Notes: generated by a model not told the origin, from the letters alone. Shown: positions 43,213 to 52,700, counted from the first letter of the stretch. The stretch is DNA of 64,000 nucleotides from Dietzia timorensis (GCF_001659785.1 NZ_CP015961.1:3286001-3350000); one strand, 5' to 3'. Numbers and translations: made by a program.

Positions 43213-44997
43213 ATGGACGCACCGATTCTTTCCCAGGCCGATATCGACTTCCTCCTCCACGACTGGTTGAAGGTCGAGGAACTGACGAAGCGGGAGAAAT
43301 TCGCCGACCATTCACGGGAGACGTTCGACGCGATGTTGGAGGTGTCGCGTTCCATCGCCGAGACCCATTTCCGACCGCACTATCGCAAGAGCGATACCCA
43401 CGAACCGACGTTCGACGGGCACACGGTGTCGATCATCGACGAGGTCGCACCGGCGCTCGAGTCGTTCGCCGACACCGGCCTGCTCGCCGCGGCTTTCGGC
43501 GAGGAGCACGGCGGCATCAATCTGCCGTTCGTCGTGCACCGCGCCTGCTTCGCGTGGCTGCAGGCGGCGAACATCTCCACCGCCGCGTATCCGATGCTCA
43601 CCATGGGCAATGCGAACCTGATCCTCGCCCATGGCACACCGGAGCAGATCGCGACATATGTAGAGCCCGAGCTCGAAGGTCGCTTCTTCGGCACGATGTG
43701 CCTGTCCGAACCGCACGCGGGCTCGTCCCTCGCGGACGTGAAGACCAGGGCGGTCCCCGATTCCGCCGGCGCCTATCGCCTCTCGGGGCAGAAGATGTGG
43801 ATCTCCGGGGGCGAACACGAGCTGTCGGAGAACATCGTCCACCTCGTCCTCGCTCGCGCCGAGGGATCGCCGGCGGGAGTCAAGGGGCTCTCGCTGTTCA
43901 TCGTTCCCAAGTACCTGGTTGGCGCGGACGGCTCGCTGGGCGAGCACAACGACGTCACCCTTTCCGGTCTGAACCACAAGATGGGTTACCGCGGCACGAC
44001 GAACACGCTGCTCAACTTCGGCGAGGGCACGCATACCCCGGGCGGCAAGGCCGGCGCCGTCGGGTATCTCGTCGGCGAGGTCAACCGCGGCCTGCAGTAC
44101 ATGTTCCACATGATGAACGAGGCGCGCGTAGGTGTCGGCGCGGGTGCGGCGGCGCTGGGAATGACGGGCTACCTGCAGTCGCTCGACTACGCGCGGGTCC
44201 GCCCCCAGGGACGCCCGGTCGGGGCGAAGGATCCGGAAGCGCCACAGGTGATGCTCACCGAGCACGCGGACGTGCGGCGGATGCTGCTCGCACAGAAGGC
44301 CTATGCCGAGGGGGCGATGGCGCTGTGCCTGTACGCGGCGAAGCTCGTCGACGAAGCCGACACCGCCGGTGGCGCTGATGCCGCGAACGCCGCGCTCCTC
44401 CTCGACGTGCTCACCCCGATCGTCAAGAGCTGGCCGTCGCAATACGGCCCGATCGCCAACGATCTTGCGATCCAGGTGCTCGGCGGGTCCGGCTACACCC
44501 GCGACTATGACGTCGAGCAGTTCTATCGCGATAACCGTCTCAATCCGATCCACGAAGGAACCCACGGCATCCAGGCCCAGGACCTGATCGGCCGGAAGGT
44601 GATCATGTCCGGCGGGTCCGGTCTGGCGCTGCTTGCCGACACGATCGGGGACGCGATCGCCGCGGCCGGCGAGGAGTTCGCCGACTTCGCCGCTTCCCTG
44701 CAAGCGCGGCTCGACCGGCTCGTCGAGGTGACGGCGAACGTGTGGTCCACCGCCGACCCCGAGACAGCGCTCGCCAATGCAACCCCGTACCTCGAGGCAG
44801 CCGGGCACATCGTCGTCGCCTGGATCTGGCTCGACACCGCCCGAGCAGCCGCAGAGTCCGGTTCTTCCCTTGCTCCCGGAAAGAAGGCAGCTGCCGAGTA
44901 CTTCTTCACCTACGAACTCCCCCGCGTCGACGCGATGCTCGACCTCGTCGACGGGCGCTCGAAGTTTCTGGTGGACCTCGACCCGGCGGTGCTCTAG
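43213..44997 (+). CDS. Acyl-CoA dehydrogenase, FadE5-like (594 aa)
   Basis: 594 residues, the long acyl-CoA dehydrogenase form with an extra C-terminal domain (about 470-594). Conserved blocks are MCLSEPHAGSSLADV, GQKMWISGGEHE, NHKMGYRGTTN and the catalytic Glu in NPIHEGTHGIQAQDL near residue 450. Such FadE5-type enzymes oxidise a broad range of chain lengths in fatty-acid degradation. It follows the FadD4-like ligase closely and is likely co-expressed with it. Confidence 0.88.
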   Translation: MDAPILSQADIDFLLHDWLKVEELTKREKFADHSRETFDAMLEVSRSIAETHFRPHYRKSDTHEPTFDGHTVSIIDEVAPALESFADTGLLAAAFGEEHGGINLPFVVHRACFAWLQAANISTAAYPMLTMGNANLILAHGTPEQIATYVEPELEGRFFGTMCLSEPHAGSSLADVKTRAVPDSAGAYRLSGQKMWISGGEHELSENIVHLVLARAEGSPAGVKGLSLFIVPKYLVGADGSLGEHNDVTLSGLNHKMGYRGTTNTLLNFGEGTHTPGGKAGAVGYLVGEVNRGLQYMFHMMNEARVGVGAGAAALGMTGYLQSLDYARVRPQGRPVGAKDPEAPQVMLTEHADVRRMLLAQKAYAEGAMALCLYAAKLVDEADTAGGADAANAALLLDVLTPIVKSWPSQYGPIANDLAIQVLGGSGYTRDYDVEQFYRDNRLNPIHEGTHGIQAQDLIGRKVIMSGGSGLALLADTIGDAIAAAGEEFADFAASLQARLDRLVEVTANVWSTADPETALANATPYLEAAGHIVVAWIWLDTARAAAESGSSLAPGKKAAAEYFFTYELPRVDAMLDLVDGRSKFLVDLDPAVL

Positions 44998-45108
44998 GGA
45001 GCGCGACGGCGGACGCTCGGTGAGCGCAATCACCGCCGCACAATCCGTCTTTAACCTCACAGCTCGAAGGTGTTTAACCGCAGGTCCGGCTCTGTTAGCT
45101 TCGAAATT

Positions 45109-45558
45109 GTGCAGCTAACGACCACCTCACTTCTCGCGCTTCGGGCGCTGGTTCTCCTGGCCCGATTCCGCAGGAGTGGGCAAAGGGCGACGGCGGCATC
45201 GCTCGCCGTCGAACTCGGCACCTCGTCGTCACAAGTGGCGAAGGTATTGTCGACGTTCGTCGACGAGGGGCTCATCGACGCCCACAGGGGCCGCGGGGGC
45301 GGTCTCGAGATTTCCGAGGCCGGACTTTCGACCACCGCGGACACCGTGATGACGCTCGCCGAGGGCGAGCGACCCCACGAGGGGCAAACCGGTAACCCGG
45401 ACGCGCTGATGATCGGCCGTCTACCCGAGGCACTCGAGGCAGCCAGGAAGGCGTACCTCGACGCGTTGTCGGGGTACACGCTCGCCGACCTGGCGGCGAC
45501 GCCTCCCGGCGACCTCGGGTTGCGCGGTGTCCCCACGATCGGTTCGCAGCTGCGCTGA
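45109..45558 (+). CDS. Rrf2-family regulator without Fe-S cysteines
   Basis: 149 residues, winged-helix Rrf2 protein (LALRALVLLARF, ASLAVELGTSSSQVAKVLSTFVDEGLI). It lies 44 nt before hmp, the classical target of the NO sensor NsrR, but contains no Cys at all, so the [Fe-S] cluster that NsrR uses cannot form in the known way. The GTG at 45109 has no ribosome site; a leaderless transcript is likely, common in actinobacteria. Regulation of hmp is inferred from position; the signal is unknown. Confidence 0.82.
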   Translation: MQLTTTSLLALRALVLLARFRRSGQRATAASLAVELGTSSSQVAKVLSTFVDEGLIDAHRGRGGGLEISEAGLSTTADTVMTLAEGERPHEGQTGNPDALMIGRLPEALEAARKAYLDALSGYTLADLAATPPGDLGLRGVPTIGSQLR

Positions 45559-45602
45559 CCGCGCCACAAGGCGACTTTTCTCATTCACGAGGGGTTCCAA
45601 CC

Positions 45603-46895
45603 ATGAGTGTGTCCACTGAACAGGTCTCCACCCGCCTAAACGATCACCGCGATCTACTCTCGTCGCCGCGGCAACTCTCGGAAACCGACCGGAAGATCAT
45701 TTCCGAGACGCTTCCCGTCATCGGGGCGCACATCAACGACATCACCCCGGTGTTCTACTCGAAGCTGTTCGACAATCACCCGGAGCTCATCCGCGACCTG
45801 TTCAATCGCGGCAATCAGAAGCAAGGAGCACAGCAGCGGGCACTCGCCGCCTCGATCGCCACCTTCGCTTCCCACCTCGTCGAGGGGAAGTCCCCGGTCG
45901 ACCTCCTGTCCCGAATCGGACACAAACACGCTAGCCTCGGCATCCGCGAGGACCAGTATCAGGTCGTCCACGACAATCTCTTCGCCGCGATCGTCGAGGT
46001 GCTCGGCGACGCAATCACCCCGGAGATCGCCGCCGCGTGGGACGAGGTGTACTGGATCCTCGCAGAGACTCTCATCGGTTTCGAGCGAGCACTCTACTCA
46101 GACGCTGGCGTCGAGCCCGGCGAGGTGTTCCGCACCGCCCGCGTCGTCGGGCGCGAGGACGTCACCGACGACGTGGCCGTGTTCACGCTGCGCGCCGCCG
46201 ACGGTTCCGCACTTCCCGCGTCGCGACCGGGACAATACATCACGGTCGGGGCGCGGCTGGACGACGGCGCACGCCAGTTGCGGCAGTACTCGCTCATGGG
46301 GGCACCGGGCGAGGACGATGGCGGGACGTGGCGTATCGGCGTGCGCCGCGTCGACGAGGGCAGCACTCCCGCAGGTGAGGTGTCCACCTGGCTGCACCGC
46401 AACCTCGCGGTTGACTCGGAGGTGGAGGTGACGTTGCCGTTCGGCGACCTCACCCTCGCCCACGCAGGGCTCACCGAGGACAATCTCGGGGTTCCGGTCG
46501 TGCTGTGCTCTGCCGGAATCGGGATCACGCCGATGCTCGGCCTGCTCAGCGAGCTCGAGGCCACCCAGTTCAGCCGGCCCGTGACCGTCCTGCACGCCGA
46601 CCGCTCTCCGCACGAGCACGTCCTCCGTTCCGAGGTCTCGGGCGCAGCGGAATCGCTCAGTGATTCGGTCGTTCATTCCTGGTACGAGTCCGGCGCCGAC
46701 ACCGCAGACGGTCCGGGCGAGATCCATACGGGACTGATGAACCTCGGCGAGGTCGATATCCCGGCGGGCGCGCACGTCTTCCTCTGTGGCGGCACCGGGT
46801 TCCTCGAGGCGCAGCGCTCTGCACTAGCCGCGCTCGGGGTAACAGAAGATCGCGTCCACGCCGAGCTCTTCGCGCCGAACGACTGGCTCGTCTAG
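45603..46895 (+). CDS. hmp: Flavohaemoglobin, nitric oxide dioxygenase
   Basis: 430 residues. The globin domain (about 25-160) has FYSKLFDNHPEL-x-x-LFN and the proximal His in IGHKHAS (His109). The FAD domain has RPGQYITV and RQYSLMG, and the NAD domain has SAGIGITPML near 303 and LCGGTGF near 396. The enzyme converts NO and O2 to nitrate with NADH, protecting against nitrosative stress. It is behind an Rrf2-type regulator gene in the same direction. Confidence 0.94.
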   Translation: MSVSTEQVSTRLNDHRDLLSSPRQLSETDRKIISETLPVIGAHINDITPVFYSKLFDNHPELIRDLFNRGNQKQGAQQRALAASIATFASHLVEGKSPVDLLSRIGHKHASLGIREDQYQVVHDNLFAAIVEVLGDAITPEIAAAWDEVYWILAETLIGFERALYSDAGVEPGEVFRTARVVGREDVTDDVAVFTLRAADGSALPASRPGQYITVGARLDDGARQLRQYSLMGAPGEDDGGTWRIGVRRVDEGSTPAGEVSTWLHRNLAVDSEVEVTLPFGDLTLAHAGLTEDNLGVPVVLCSAGIGITPMLGLLSELEATQFSRPVTVLHADRSPHEHVLRSEVSGAAESLSDSVVHSWYESGADTADGPGEIHTGLMNLGEVDIPAGAHVFLCGGTGFLEAQRSALAALGVTEDRVHAELFAPNDWLV

Positions 46896-46901
46896 TCGCC
46901 T

Positions 46902-47774
46902 CTACAGATGTGCGAGAATTTGGCTCGCCATGGCCTGCTGCCCGTAGGCGTTCGGGTGCAGCGGCACCGGGTGGTCGGTGAGGAGGATCGGCTCGACCAT
47001 CCGGGCTCCCGGAGGCTTACACGGATCGTGCCCCTCCGAGGCCGCGGACATGTCGATGAATTCCGCGCCGGTCTCCTCTGCCGCGCGGGCGGCCGCGCCG
47101 TTGAGCTCGCTTTGGAGACGGCGGAAGTAGGGCATGTCCGACGCGAGTACCGGCATCTGCGGCAGGCACTCGCCTTGCGCAGGAACGAGCCACGGGTACC
47201 CGACGATCAGCACGCGCGCGGCGGGCGCCTTCTCTCGGATCGAGGTGAGCACCTGCTTGACGGCGGGGTAAGTGACCTCTCGAACGGTGGTGATGGGCGC
47301 CTCGCCAATGCGGTGAGTGCACGGCGCGTCGATGATCGGCAGCTGGAACGTCGCCTTGATGCAGTTTTCGACGGTGCCGCCGAAGACGTCGCTGTCGTTC
47401 CCGCCGATCATCACCGTCACGAGCTCTGCGTCGGCGGTGAGGGCGTCGAGTTGGGGCGGCGTCCATTCCTTCTGCCGCTCGTACATGTCCTTAGTTTTCG
47501 CCCCGCCACAGCTGACGTCGGTGAGCTCATACCCCTTGGCCTCGGCGACGATGTGTGCGTAATTGTTGACCGTCTGGCCGCAGTCCTCGGCCGAACCCGG
47601 GGCGATCGGCGCGAGGCCGCCGACGGCGGCGTAACTGTCGCCGAGGGCGATGTACCGAGCGCCTTCGGGAGGAGGGGCAGCGGTGGCCGCGCTCGCCGTG
47701 CCGATTCCGACCGCCAGCGCGGCCACGATGGCGCCCACTCGACGGGTTACCTGTCCGAATACTGTTGCAGCCAT
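46902..47774 (-). CDS. Secreted SGNH-family lipase/esterase
   Basis: 290 residues with a Sec signal peptide (cleavage near ASAATAAPP, residue about 33). Block I is ALGDSYAAVGG with the nucleophile Ser47, block III is GGND (oxyanion Asn), block V contains HPN with the catalytic His. Several Cys suggest disulphides. It resembles the SGNH lipases of actinomycetes. A TATATAG box lies about 40 nt before the start on the minus strand. Confidence 0.87.
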   Translation of the reverse strand: MAATVFGQVTRRVGAIVAALAVGIGTASAATAAPPPEGARYIALGDSYAAVGGLAPIAPGSAEDCGQTVNNYAHIVAEAKGYELTDVSCGGAKTKDMYERQKEWTPPQLDALTADAELVTVMIGGNDSDVFGGTVENCIKATFQLPIIDAPCTHRIGEAPITTVREVTYPAVKQVLTSIREKAPAARVLIVGYPWLVPAQGECLPQMPVLASDMPYFRRLQSELNGAAARAAEETGAEFIDMSAASEGHDPCKPPGARMVEPILLTDHPVPLHPNAYGQQAMASQILAHL

Positions 47775-47900
47775 GCCGTTCGCCTTCTCACGTCTCTAGC
47801 CCGGCTATATAGAACTGACTGTAATTAAAGTTCTCTGCCGGCGAGGCGGGAATGACGAAGAAACGAATGCGGCCGCAACAGGGGAGTCGCGCGTCCGACG

Positions 47901-48977
47901 TCAGCGTGCGGGGAGGCCGACCTCTGCGCTGTGCTCGCGCGGCACCTCTTCGCCGGTGGGAACCGGGCCCGGTGCGGTGCCATCGCCGAACGGCGTGCCG
48001 CCCAACTCTTCGCGCCCGTGCGGGGTGAGCAGCCCGGACAGGTCCGGGCCCTTGGGGATGACGCCGCGCGGGTTGATCTCGTGGTGGACGATGTAATAGT
48101 GCTGCTTGATCTGCGTGAAGTCGGTAGTGTCGCCGAATCCCGGCGTCTGGAACAGATCGCGCAGGTATCCCCACAACGCCGGCATCTCGCTGATCTTGTT
48201 GCGGTTGGCCTTGAAATGTCCGTGGTAGACAGCGTCGAAGCGGACGAGCGTGGTGAAGGTGCGGATGTCCGCGGCGGTGATGTGGTCGCCGACGAGATAG
48301 CGCCTCGTACTCAGTCGCTCCTCGAGCCAGTCGAGCGTGGCGAAGACGTCGTCGAAGGCCTCCTCGTGCGGGCCCTGATCTGCGGCGAAGCCGGTCCGGT
48401 ACACGCCGTTGTTGAGCTTCGGGTAGACGCGCGCGTCGATCTCGGCGATCTCGTCGGCGTGCTCGTCGGGCAGCAGGTCCGGGGCGCCGGGGCGGTGGAG
48501 CTTCGTCCATTCCTTGACGAAGTCGGTGTTCATCTTGGAAAAACCGTTGGTCACTACGGAAGTAGTGGCGACATCGACGAGGGCGGGCACCGTGATGCCG
48601 CGCGGGTAATCGGGGATCCGGTTGAAGTACGCCTGCTGGAGGCGCTCGATGCCGAGCACGGGGTCGACCCCGCCCGGGTCGAGATCGAAGGTCCACGAGT
48701 TCTTGTCGTGGGTTGGGCCCGCGAGCGCGAGAGAGATCGAATCCTCGAGCCCGAGGAGACGGCGGGTAATCACCGAGCGGTGCGCCCAGGGACAGGCGCG
48801 CGCGGCAGCCAGGCGGTAGCGCCCCGCCTCGACCGGCCACGTCATTTCCCCGATCACATCACCTTGCGGCGCGCTTCCCGGCTCGAGCGATGAGACGACG
48901 CGGTCGTTGATATAGGTGGTATCGCGAACGAATGCACCGGTCGTGGGTAGGTTTGCGGGCTTGAGGTCGTCCGACAT
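47901..48977 (-). CDS. Xi-class GST-like / glutathionyl(mycothiol)-hydroquinone reductase
   Basis: 358 residues. The N-terminal thioredoxin-like domain has the active-site Cys in ACPWAHR (near residue 65), and the C-terminal all-helical GST domain has the YVGDHITAADI-type N-capping block (YLVGDHITAADIRTF, near 245). The arrangement matches Xi-class enzymes (YqjG/ECM4). In an actinobacterium the thiol used is probably mycothiol rather than glutathione (inference). AGGAGG (48982-48987) precedes the ATG at 48977. Confidence 0.85.
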   Translation of the reverse strand: MSDDLKPANLPTTGAFVRDTTYINDRVVSSLEPGSAPQGDVIGEMTWPVEAGRYRLAAARACPWAHRSVITRRLLGLEDSISLALAGPTHDKNSWTFDLDPGGVDPVLGIERLQQAYFNRIPDYPRGITVPALVDVATTSVVTNGFSKMNTDFVKEWTKLHRPGAPDLLPDEHADEIAEIDARVYPKLNNGVYRTGFAADQGPHEEAFDDVFATLDWLEERLSTRRYLVGDHITAADIRTFTTLVRFDAVYHGHFKANRNKISEMPALWGYLRDLFQTPGFGDTTDFTQIKQHYYIVHHEINPRGVIPKGPDLSGLLTPHGREELGGTPFGDGTAPGPVPTGEEVPREHSAEVGLPAR

Positions 48978-49018
48978 CGATCCTCCTGACATTCGGCGGG
49001 GTCACCGCCAACGTTTGT

Positions 49019-49040
49019 TGATATATCACCAATATAGGTG
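49019..49040. promoter_or_regulatory. Double palindrome in the GST/DUF2332 divergent promoter
   Basis: TGATATATCA (49019-49028, perfect) overlaps CACC-AATATA-GGTG (49027-49040). The AT-rich, palindromic sequence is centred between the two divergent starts and is a candidate operator for either gene. Confidence 0.45.
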
Positions 49041-49089
49041 CTTCGCGGACAAATCACCAGAGCCCGCAACCACGTGGAAGAATGCGGCC

Positions 49090-50139
49090 ATGGACTCCGC
49101 TCATGTCACCGACGTCGCGTCCCGCTACGCCAATTTCGGACAGTACGAGGTCCGTGGGCGTAACCCCGTCTATTCTGCCTGGACCGAGGGCGTTGCCGAG
49201 GACCCGGAGATCAGCGCGCTCATCACCGAGCTTCCGCCACTGCGCCGTCAACCCGTGTTGCTCTTCGCCGCCGCCCGATTCGCGGGCGCGGCCGAAACCA
49301 CCAAGTACGACGAGTTCCGCACATTCCTCCTCGGCAACTGGGAGCGGATCGCCGAGATCGCGATGACCCATTCGACGCAGACCAACGAGGCCAAGCGCAC
49401 CGCGTGCCTGCTCCCGTTCTTCTCCGCCGCGGCCGCGTCCTCGGCCCGCGCGGGAACGGTCTCGCTCATCGAGGCTGGCGCGTCGGCGGGGCTGTGCCTC
49501 TACCCCGACCGCTACAACTTCCGCTTTCACACCGAGGGCTCCGACCTAGTGACCGAGCTATCGGCGACGCCGCACGACTCCGACGCACCCGCGCCGGTGC
49601 TCGACTGCGATATGCGTGGGATGATCGCGCCGCCTCGCGCGCTTCCCGTGGTGCTCTGGCGCGGCGGGGTCGACCTCAACCCGCTGGACCCGGCCGATCC
49701 GGACAATCGCGCATGGCTCAAGACACTCATCTGGCCCGGCCAGACCGAACGCGCCGAGCGACTCGCTCTCGCGCTCGACATCGCCGCCGCCGAGCCGGCT
49801 CATATCCTCGCCGGCGATCTCGTCGAGCGCACAGGCGAGGCCGTCGCCGCGGCACGCGAGGCGGCACCGGATACGACGCCCGTGGTTTTCCATACCGCGG
49901 TGCTCGCCTATCTCGAACCCGGCGACCGGGAGAAATTCGCGGGCACGATGCGCGAGCTCTCCCGCGATTATGGCGCCGTGTGGATCGCCAACGAAGGGGT
50001 GACGATCCTCCCCAAGGTCGCCGAAAAGGTGCCACCGGCGGTGCGCAAGAACAAGGGTGTCTTCGTCATTTCGGTCAACGAAACACCGCTCGCGACGACG
50101 CACGGCCACGGCGACTGGGTTCGCTCGCTCGAGCCCTGA
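49090..50139 (+). CDS. DUF2332 family protein
   Basis: 349 residues. The DUF2332 pattern is visible in IEAGASAGLCLYPDRY, LPVVLWRGGVDLNPLDP and VVFHTAVLAYLEP. The fold and role of the family are not established; the GASAG-like block recalls nucleotide- or SAM-binding loops, but this is speculative. The ATG at 49090 is chosen over a longer frame that covers the divergent GST promoter; GGAAG lies 10 nt upstream. Confidence 0.78.
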   Translation: MDSAHVTDVASRYANFGQYEVRGRNPVYSAWTEGVAEDPEISALITELPPLRRQPVLLFAAARFAGAAETTKYDEFRTFLLGNWERIAEIAMTHSTQTNEAKRTACLLPFFSAAAASSARAGTVSLIEAGASAGLCLYPDRYNFRFHTEGSDLVTELSATPHDSDAPAPVLDCDMRGMIAPPRALPVVLWRGGVDLNPLDPADPDNRAWLKTLIWPGQTERAERLALALDIAAAEPAHILAGDLVERTGEAVAAAREAAPDTTPVVFHTAVLAYLEPGDREKFAGTMRELSRDYGAVWIANEGVTILPKVAEKVPPAVRKNKGVFVISVNETPLATTHGHGDWVRSLEP

Positions 50140-50158
50140 TCACTGCGCGAATCCCACG

Positions 50159-50809
50159 TCATCGCACGAAGCGGCGCGTGGCGGGGTCGGTACGCCCCTG
50201 CCACCGGGCCCGTTCGAGCTCGGGCACGTCGTCGGAGCGCTCGGGGTAGCCCACGCAGAGGTAGCCGACCAGCGCCCATTCCTCCGGCACGTCGAGACTC
50301 GCGCTCAGTCGCTCTGGGTCGATAATCGAGATCCAGCCGACCCCGATCCCGCGCGCCCGGGCGGCCAGCCAGAACGTGCCGATCGCCATCGCGGCCGAGT
50401 ACTCGAGCGTCTCCGGCATCGTCGCGCGGCCGAGCCCATGTCCCTGCTCCGGATTGCGGTAACAGAACACGGCGAGCTGGATCGGCGCCGCGTCGAGCCC
50501 GGCGAGCTTGAGCCCGGCATAGTGCTTCGCCCGCTCGCCGCTGTACCCGGAAAGCGCCGCCGCATTGGCCTCCTGGAAATTCTCCCGCACCTCGGCCCGG
50601 ATCTCGGGCGAACGCACCTCCACCCATCGCCACGGCTGGCTGTTGCCCACCGAGGGCGCGAGCTCGGCGGCGGCGAAGATCTCCTCGACAACCGCCGGGT
50701 CCGGAGCGTCGCGTCGAAACCTGCGCACGTCCCGGCGCCACGCGAACAGCCGGTCGAGCTCCCTCGCGAACCCCGGGGAGAACGTCCCCTGATCTCGTCG
50801 ATCGGCCAC
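50159..50809 (-). CDS. bluB: 5,6-Dimethylbenzimidazole synthase BluB
   Basis: 216 residues of the nitroreductase fold. BluB hallmarks are WRRDVRRFRRDAPDP, LAPSVGNSQPWRWVEV, GVGWISIIDPERL and YLCVGYPE. BluB breaks down FMNH2 with O2 to give 5,6-dimethylbenzimidazole, the lower ligand of cobalamin. It lies downstream of the ect operon, separated from it by a strong terminator, so it has its own promoter. No other cobalamin genes are in the window. Confidence 0.87.
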   Translation of the reverse strand: MADRRDQGTFSPGFARELDRLFAWRRDVRRFRRDAPDPAVVEEIFAAAELAPSVGNSQPWRWVEVRSPEIRAEVRENFQEANAAALSGYSGERAKHYAGLKLAGLDAAPIQLAVFCYRNPEQGHGLGRATMPETLEYSAAMAIGTFWLAARARGIGVGWISIIDPERLSASLDVPEEWALVGYLCVGYPERSDDVPELERARWQGRTDPATRRFVR

Positions 50810-50834
50810 TCCCGCTCCCCTCTACATGAGAAAA

Positions 50835-50874
50835 GGGTGGTTGCCCCAGCCACACAGGGCCGGGGCAACCACCC
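50835..50874 (-). terminator. Rho-independent terminator of ectABC
   Basis: A perfect 13-bp stem (GGGTGGTTGCCCC at 50835-50847 with GGGGCAACCACCC at 50862-50874) is followed on the minus strand by TTTTCTC. It lies 27 nt after the ectC stop. Confidence 0.85.
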
Positions 50875-50901
50875 CTCGCAGCGCCGAAGCGCTAGGCGTT
50901 C

Positions 50902-51303
50902 TTACTCGTCGTCGAGCGTGACGAGCGGGTACACGCCGTTCTCGTCGTGCACCTCGCGGCCGGTAACCGGCGGGTTGAACACGCACATCATGCGCATCTG
51001 CTCCTCGCAAACGACCTGGTGCTTCTCGTTCCCGTCGAGCAGGTACATCGAGCCTGCGGCGAGCGGGTACTCCTTGTTATTGTCGAGGTCGATGAGCTTG
51101 CCCTTGCCCTCGAACAGCCACACGGCTTCGATGTGGTTGGCGTAGTGGAACTCGTTGGTCGTTCCCGCCGGGATCGTGGTCTCGTGGAAGCTGAAGCCCA
51201 CGCGATCGTCGGCGAGCACGATGCGCTTGGAGCGCCACGTGTTGTCCTCGTTCGAGACGTCGCGATCGGTGCCGGTGATTTCCTCGGTGGTACGTACGAT
51301 CAT
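50902..51303 (-). CDS. ectC: L-ectoine synthase
   Basis: 133 residues, cupin-fold. The start MIVRTTEEITGTDRDV and the blocks FSFHETTI, EFHYANHIEAVWLFEGKG and MYLLDGNEKHQVV are typical of EctC, including the metal-binding Glu/Tyr/His set. It closes N-gamma-acetyl-diaminobutyrate to ectoine. Last gene of ectABC, 83 nt behind ectB and followed by a strong terminator. No ectD hydroxylase follows. Confidence 0.95.
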   Translation of the reverse strand: MIVRTTEEITGTDRDVSNEDNTWRSKRIVLADDRVGFSFHETTIPAGTTNEFHYANHIEAVWLFEGKGKLIDLDNNKEYPLAAGSMYLLDGNEKHQVVCEEQMRMMCVFNPPVTGREVHDENGVYPLVTLDDE

Positions 51304-51386
51304 CGCTGGGTTCTCCTTCTCAAAATCTGTCTATCGGAAGTTATGACGTCGGAGGTGGCGCATTCGCACCGCCTCCGCAATCGAAA

Positions 51387-52700
51387 CTACTTGCTCAACA
51401 GCTCGTCGATGACCTCGGCGCAGATCTTCGAGCCCTCTTCAAGCTCGTCGCGGGTGATGACCAGCGGAGCGAGGAACTTGATGACCTCGTCGTTCGGTCC
51501 CGCGGTCTCGACGAGCAGCTTGCGGTTGAAGCACTCGGCGAGCGCCTCTTCGGCGAGCTCTGGGCGCTTGAGGAAAGCGATACCAAAGGCCATTCCGCGG
51601 CCACGGAGCTCGAGCTCCTCGGGGTGCTTCTCGACGAGCTTGCCGAAGAACTCGCGCAGCCACTTGCCGTTCTCCAGGGTGTGGTTCTGGAGCTTGTCGT
51701 CGGACCAGTACTTCTCGATCGCCACGGCGGCGGTGGCGAACGCGAGGTTGTTGCCACGGAAGGTGCCGTTGTGCTCTCCGGCAGCCCACACGTCGAGGTC
51801 CTTGCGGAACAGGGTGACCGCCAGCGGCAGGCCGTAGCCACCGATGGACTTCGACAGGGTGACGATGTCCGGCTTGATGCCAGCGAACTCGAAGGAGAAG
51901 AACTCGCCGGTACGGCCGCAGCCCATCTGCACATCATCGATGATGAGCAGGATGTCCTGGCGCTTACACAGCTCGGAGAGAGCCTTGAGCCACTCCGCGC
52001 GGGCGGCGTTGATGCCGCCCTCGCCCTGCACGCACTCGACGATGACGGCAGCCGGGCGGTTGATGCCCGAGCCCGAGTCCTCGAGCACTCGCTCCATCCA
52101 CTGGAAGTCCTCGGTGATGCCGCCGAAGTAATTGTCGTACGGCATCGGCGTGGCGTGGACCAGGGGGATACCGGCGCCGGCGCGCTTCATGGAGTTACCG
52201 GTCACCGACAGCGAACCGAGCGTCATGCCGTGGAACGAGTTGGTGAAGTTGAGGATCGCCTCGCGGCCGGTGACCTTACGGGCGAGCTTCAACGCGGACT
52301 CGACGGCGTTGGTGCCCGTCGGGCCGGGGAACATGACCTTGTAGTCCAGGCCGCGCGGCTCGAGGATCTTGTCGCTGAACGACTGCAGGAAACGACGCTT
52401 GGCGACGGTGAACTTATCGAGCGAGTGCGTAATGCCATCGCGCTCGATGTGCTCGAGGAGCGCGGCCTTCATGTCATCGTCGTTGTGGCCGTAGTTGAGC
52501 GCGCCGGCACCGCCGAAGAAGTCGAGGTACTGCTCGCCACTCTCGGTCGTGATGCGCACGCCCTTGGCGGTGTCGAAGACCTCGGGCCAGTTCCGCGAGT
52601 AGGACCGGACCTCGGACTCGCGCTCGCCGAAAATGGCGACATCGGAATGGTCCGGGACCGCTGCGATGTCTTCGGGCGTTTCGGTGTTGTTCTCGGTCAT
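51387..52700 (-). CDS. ectB: Diaminobutyrate-2-oxoglutarate transaminase
   Basis: 437 residues, class III PLP aminotransferase. The PLP Lys lies in TLSKSIGGYGLPLA near residue 263, the cofactor phosphate loop in PGPTGTNAVE near 120, and IIDDVQMGCGRTG gives the pyridoxal-N Asp. It converts aspartate semialdehyde to diaminobutyrate with glutamate. The ATG at 52700 is chosen because AGGAG is 8 nt upstream; an ATG six bases earlier is too close. Confidence 0.95.
   Translation of the reverse strand: MTENNTETPEDIAAVPDHSDVAIFGERESEVRSYSRNWPEVFDTAKGVRITTESGEQYLDFFGGAGALNYGHNDDDMKAALLEHIERDGITHSLDKFTVAKRRFLQSFSDKILEPRGLDYKVMFPGPTGTNAVESALKLARKVTGREAILNFTNSFHGMTLGSLSVTGNSMKRAGAGIPLVHATPMPYDNYFGGITEDFQWMERVLEDSGSGINRPAAVIVECVQGEGGINAARAEWLKALSELCKRQDILLIIDDVQMGCGRTGEFFSFEFAGIKPDIVTLSKSIGGYGLPLAVTLFRKDLDVWAAGEHNGTFRGNNLAFATAAVAIEKYWSDDKLQNHTLENGKWLREFFGKLVEKHPEELELRGRGMAFGIAFLKRPELAEEALAECFNRKLLVETAGPNDEVIKFLAPLVITRDELEEGSKICAEVIDELLSK

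Noticed and set aside
43312-45060. A 582-codon open frame antisense to the FadE5-like gene
   Set aside because: It is a shadow of a well-supported gene; composition is atypical and no ribosome site or domain is seen.
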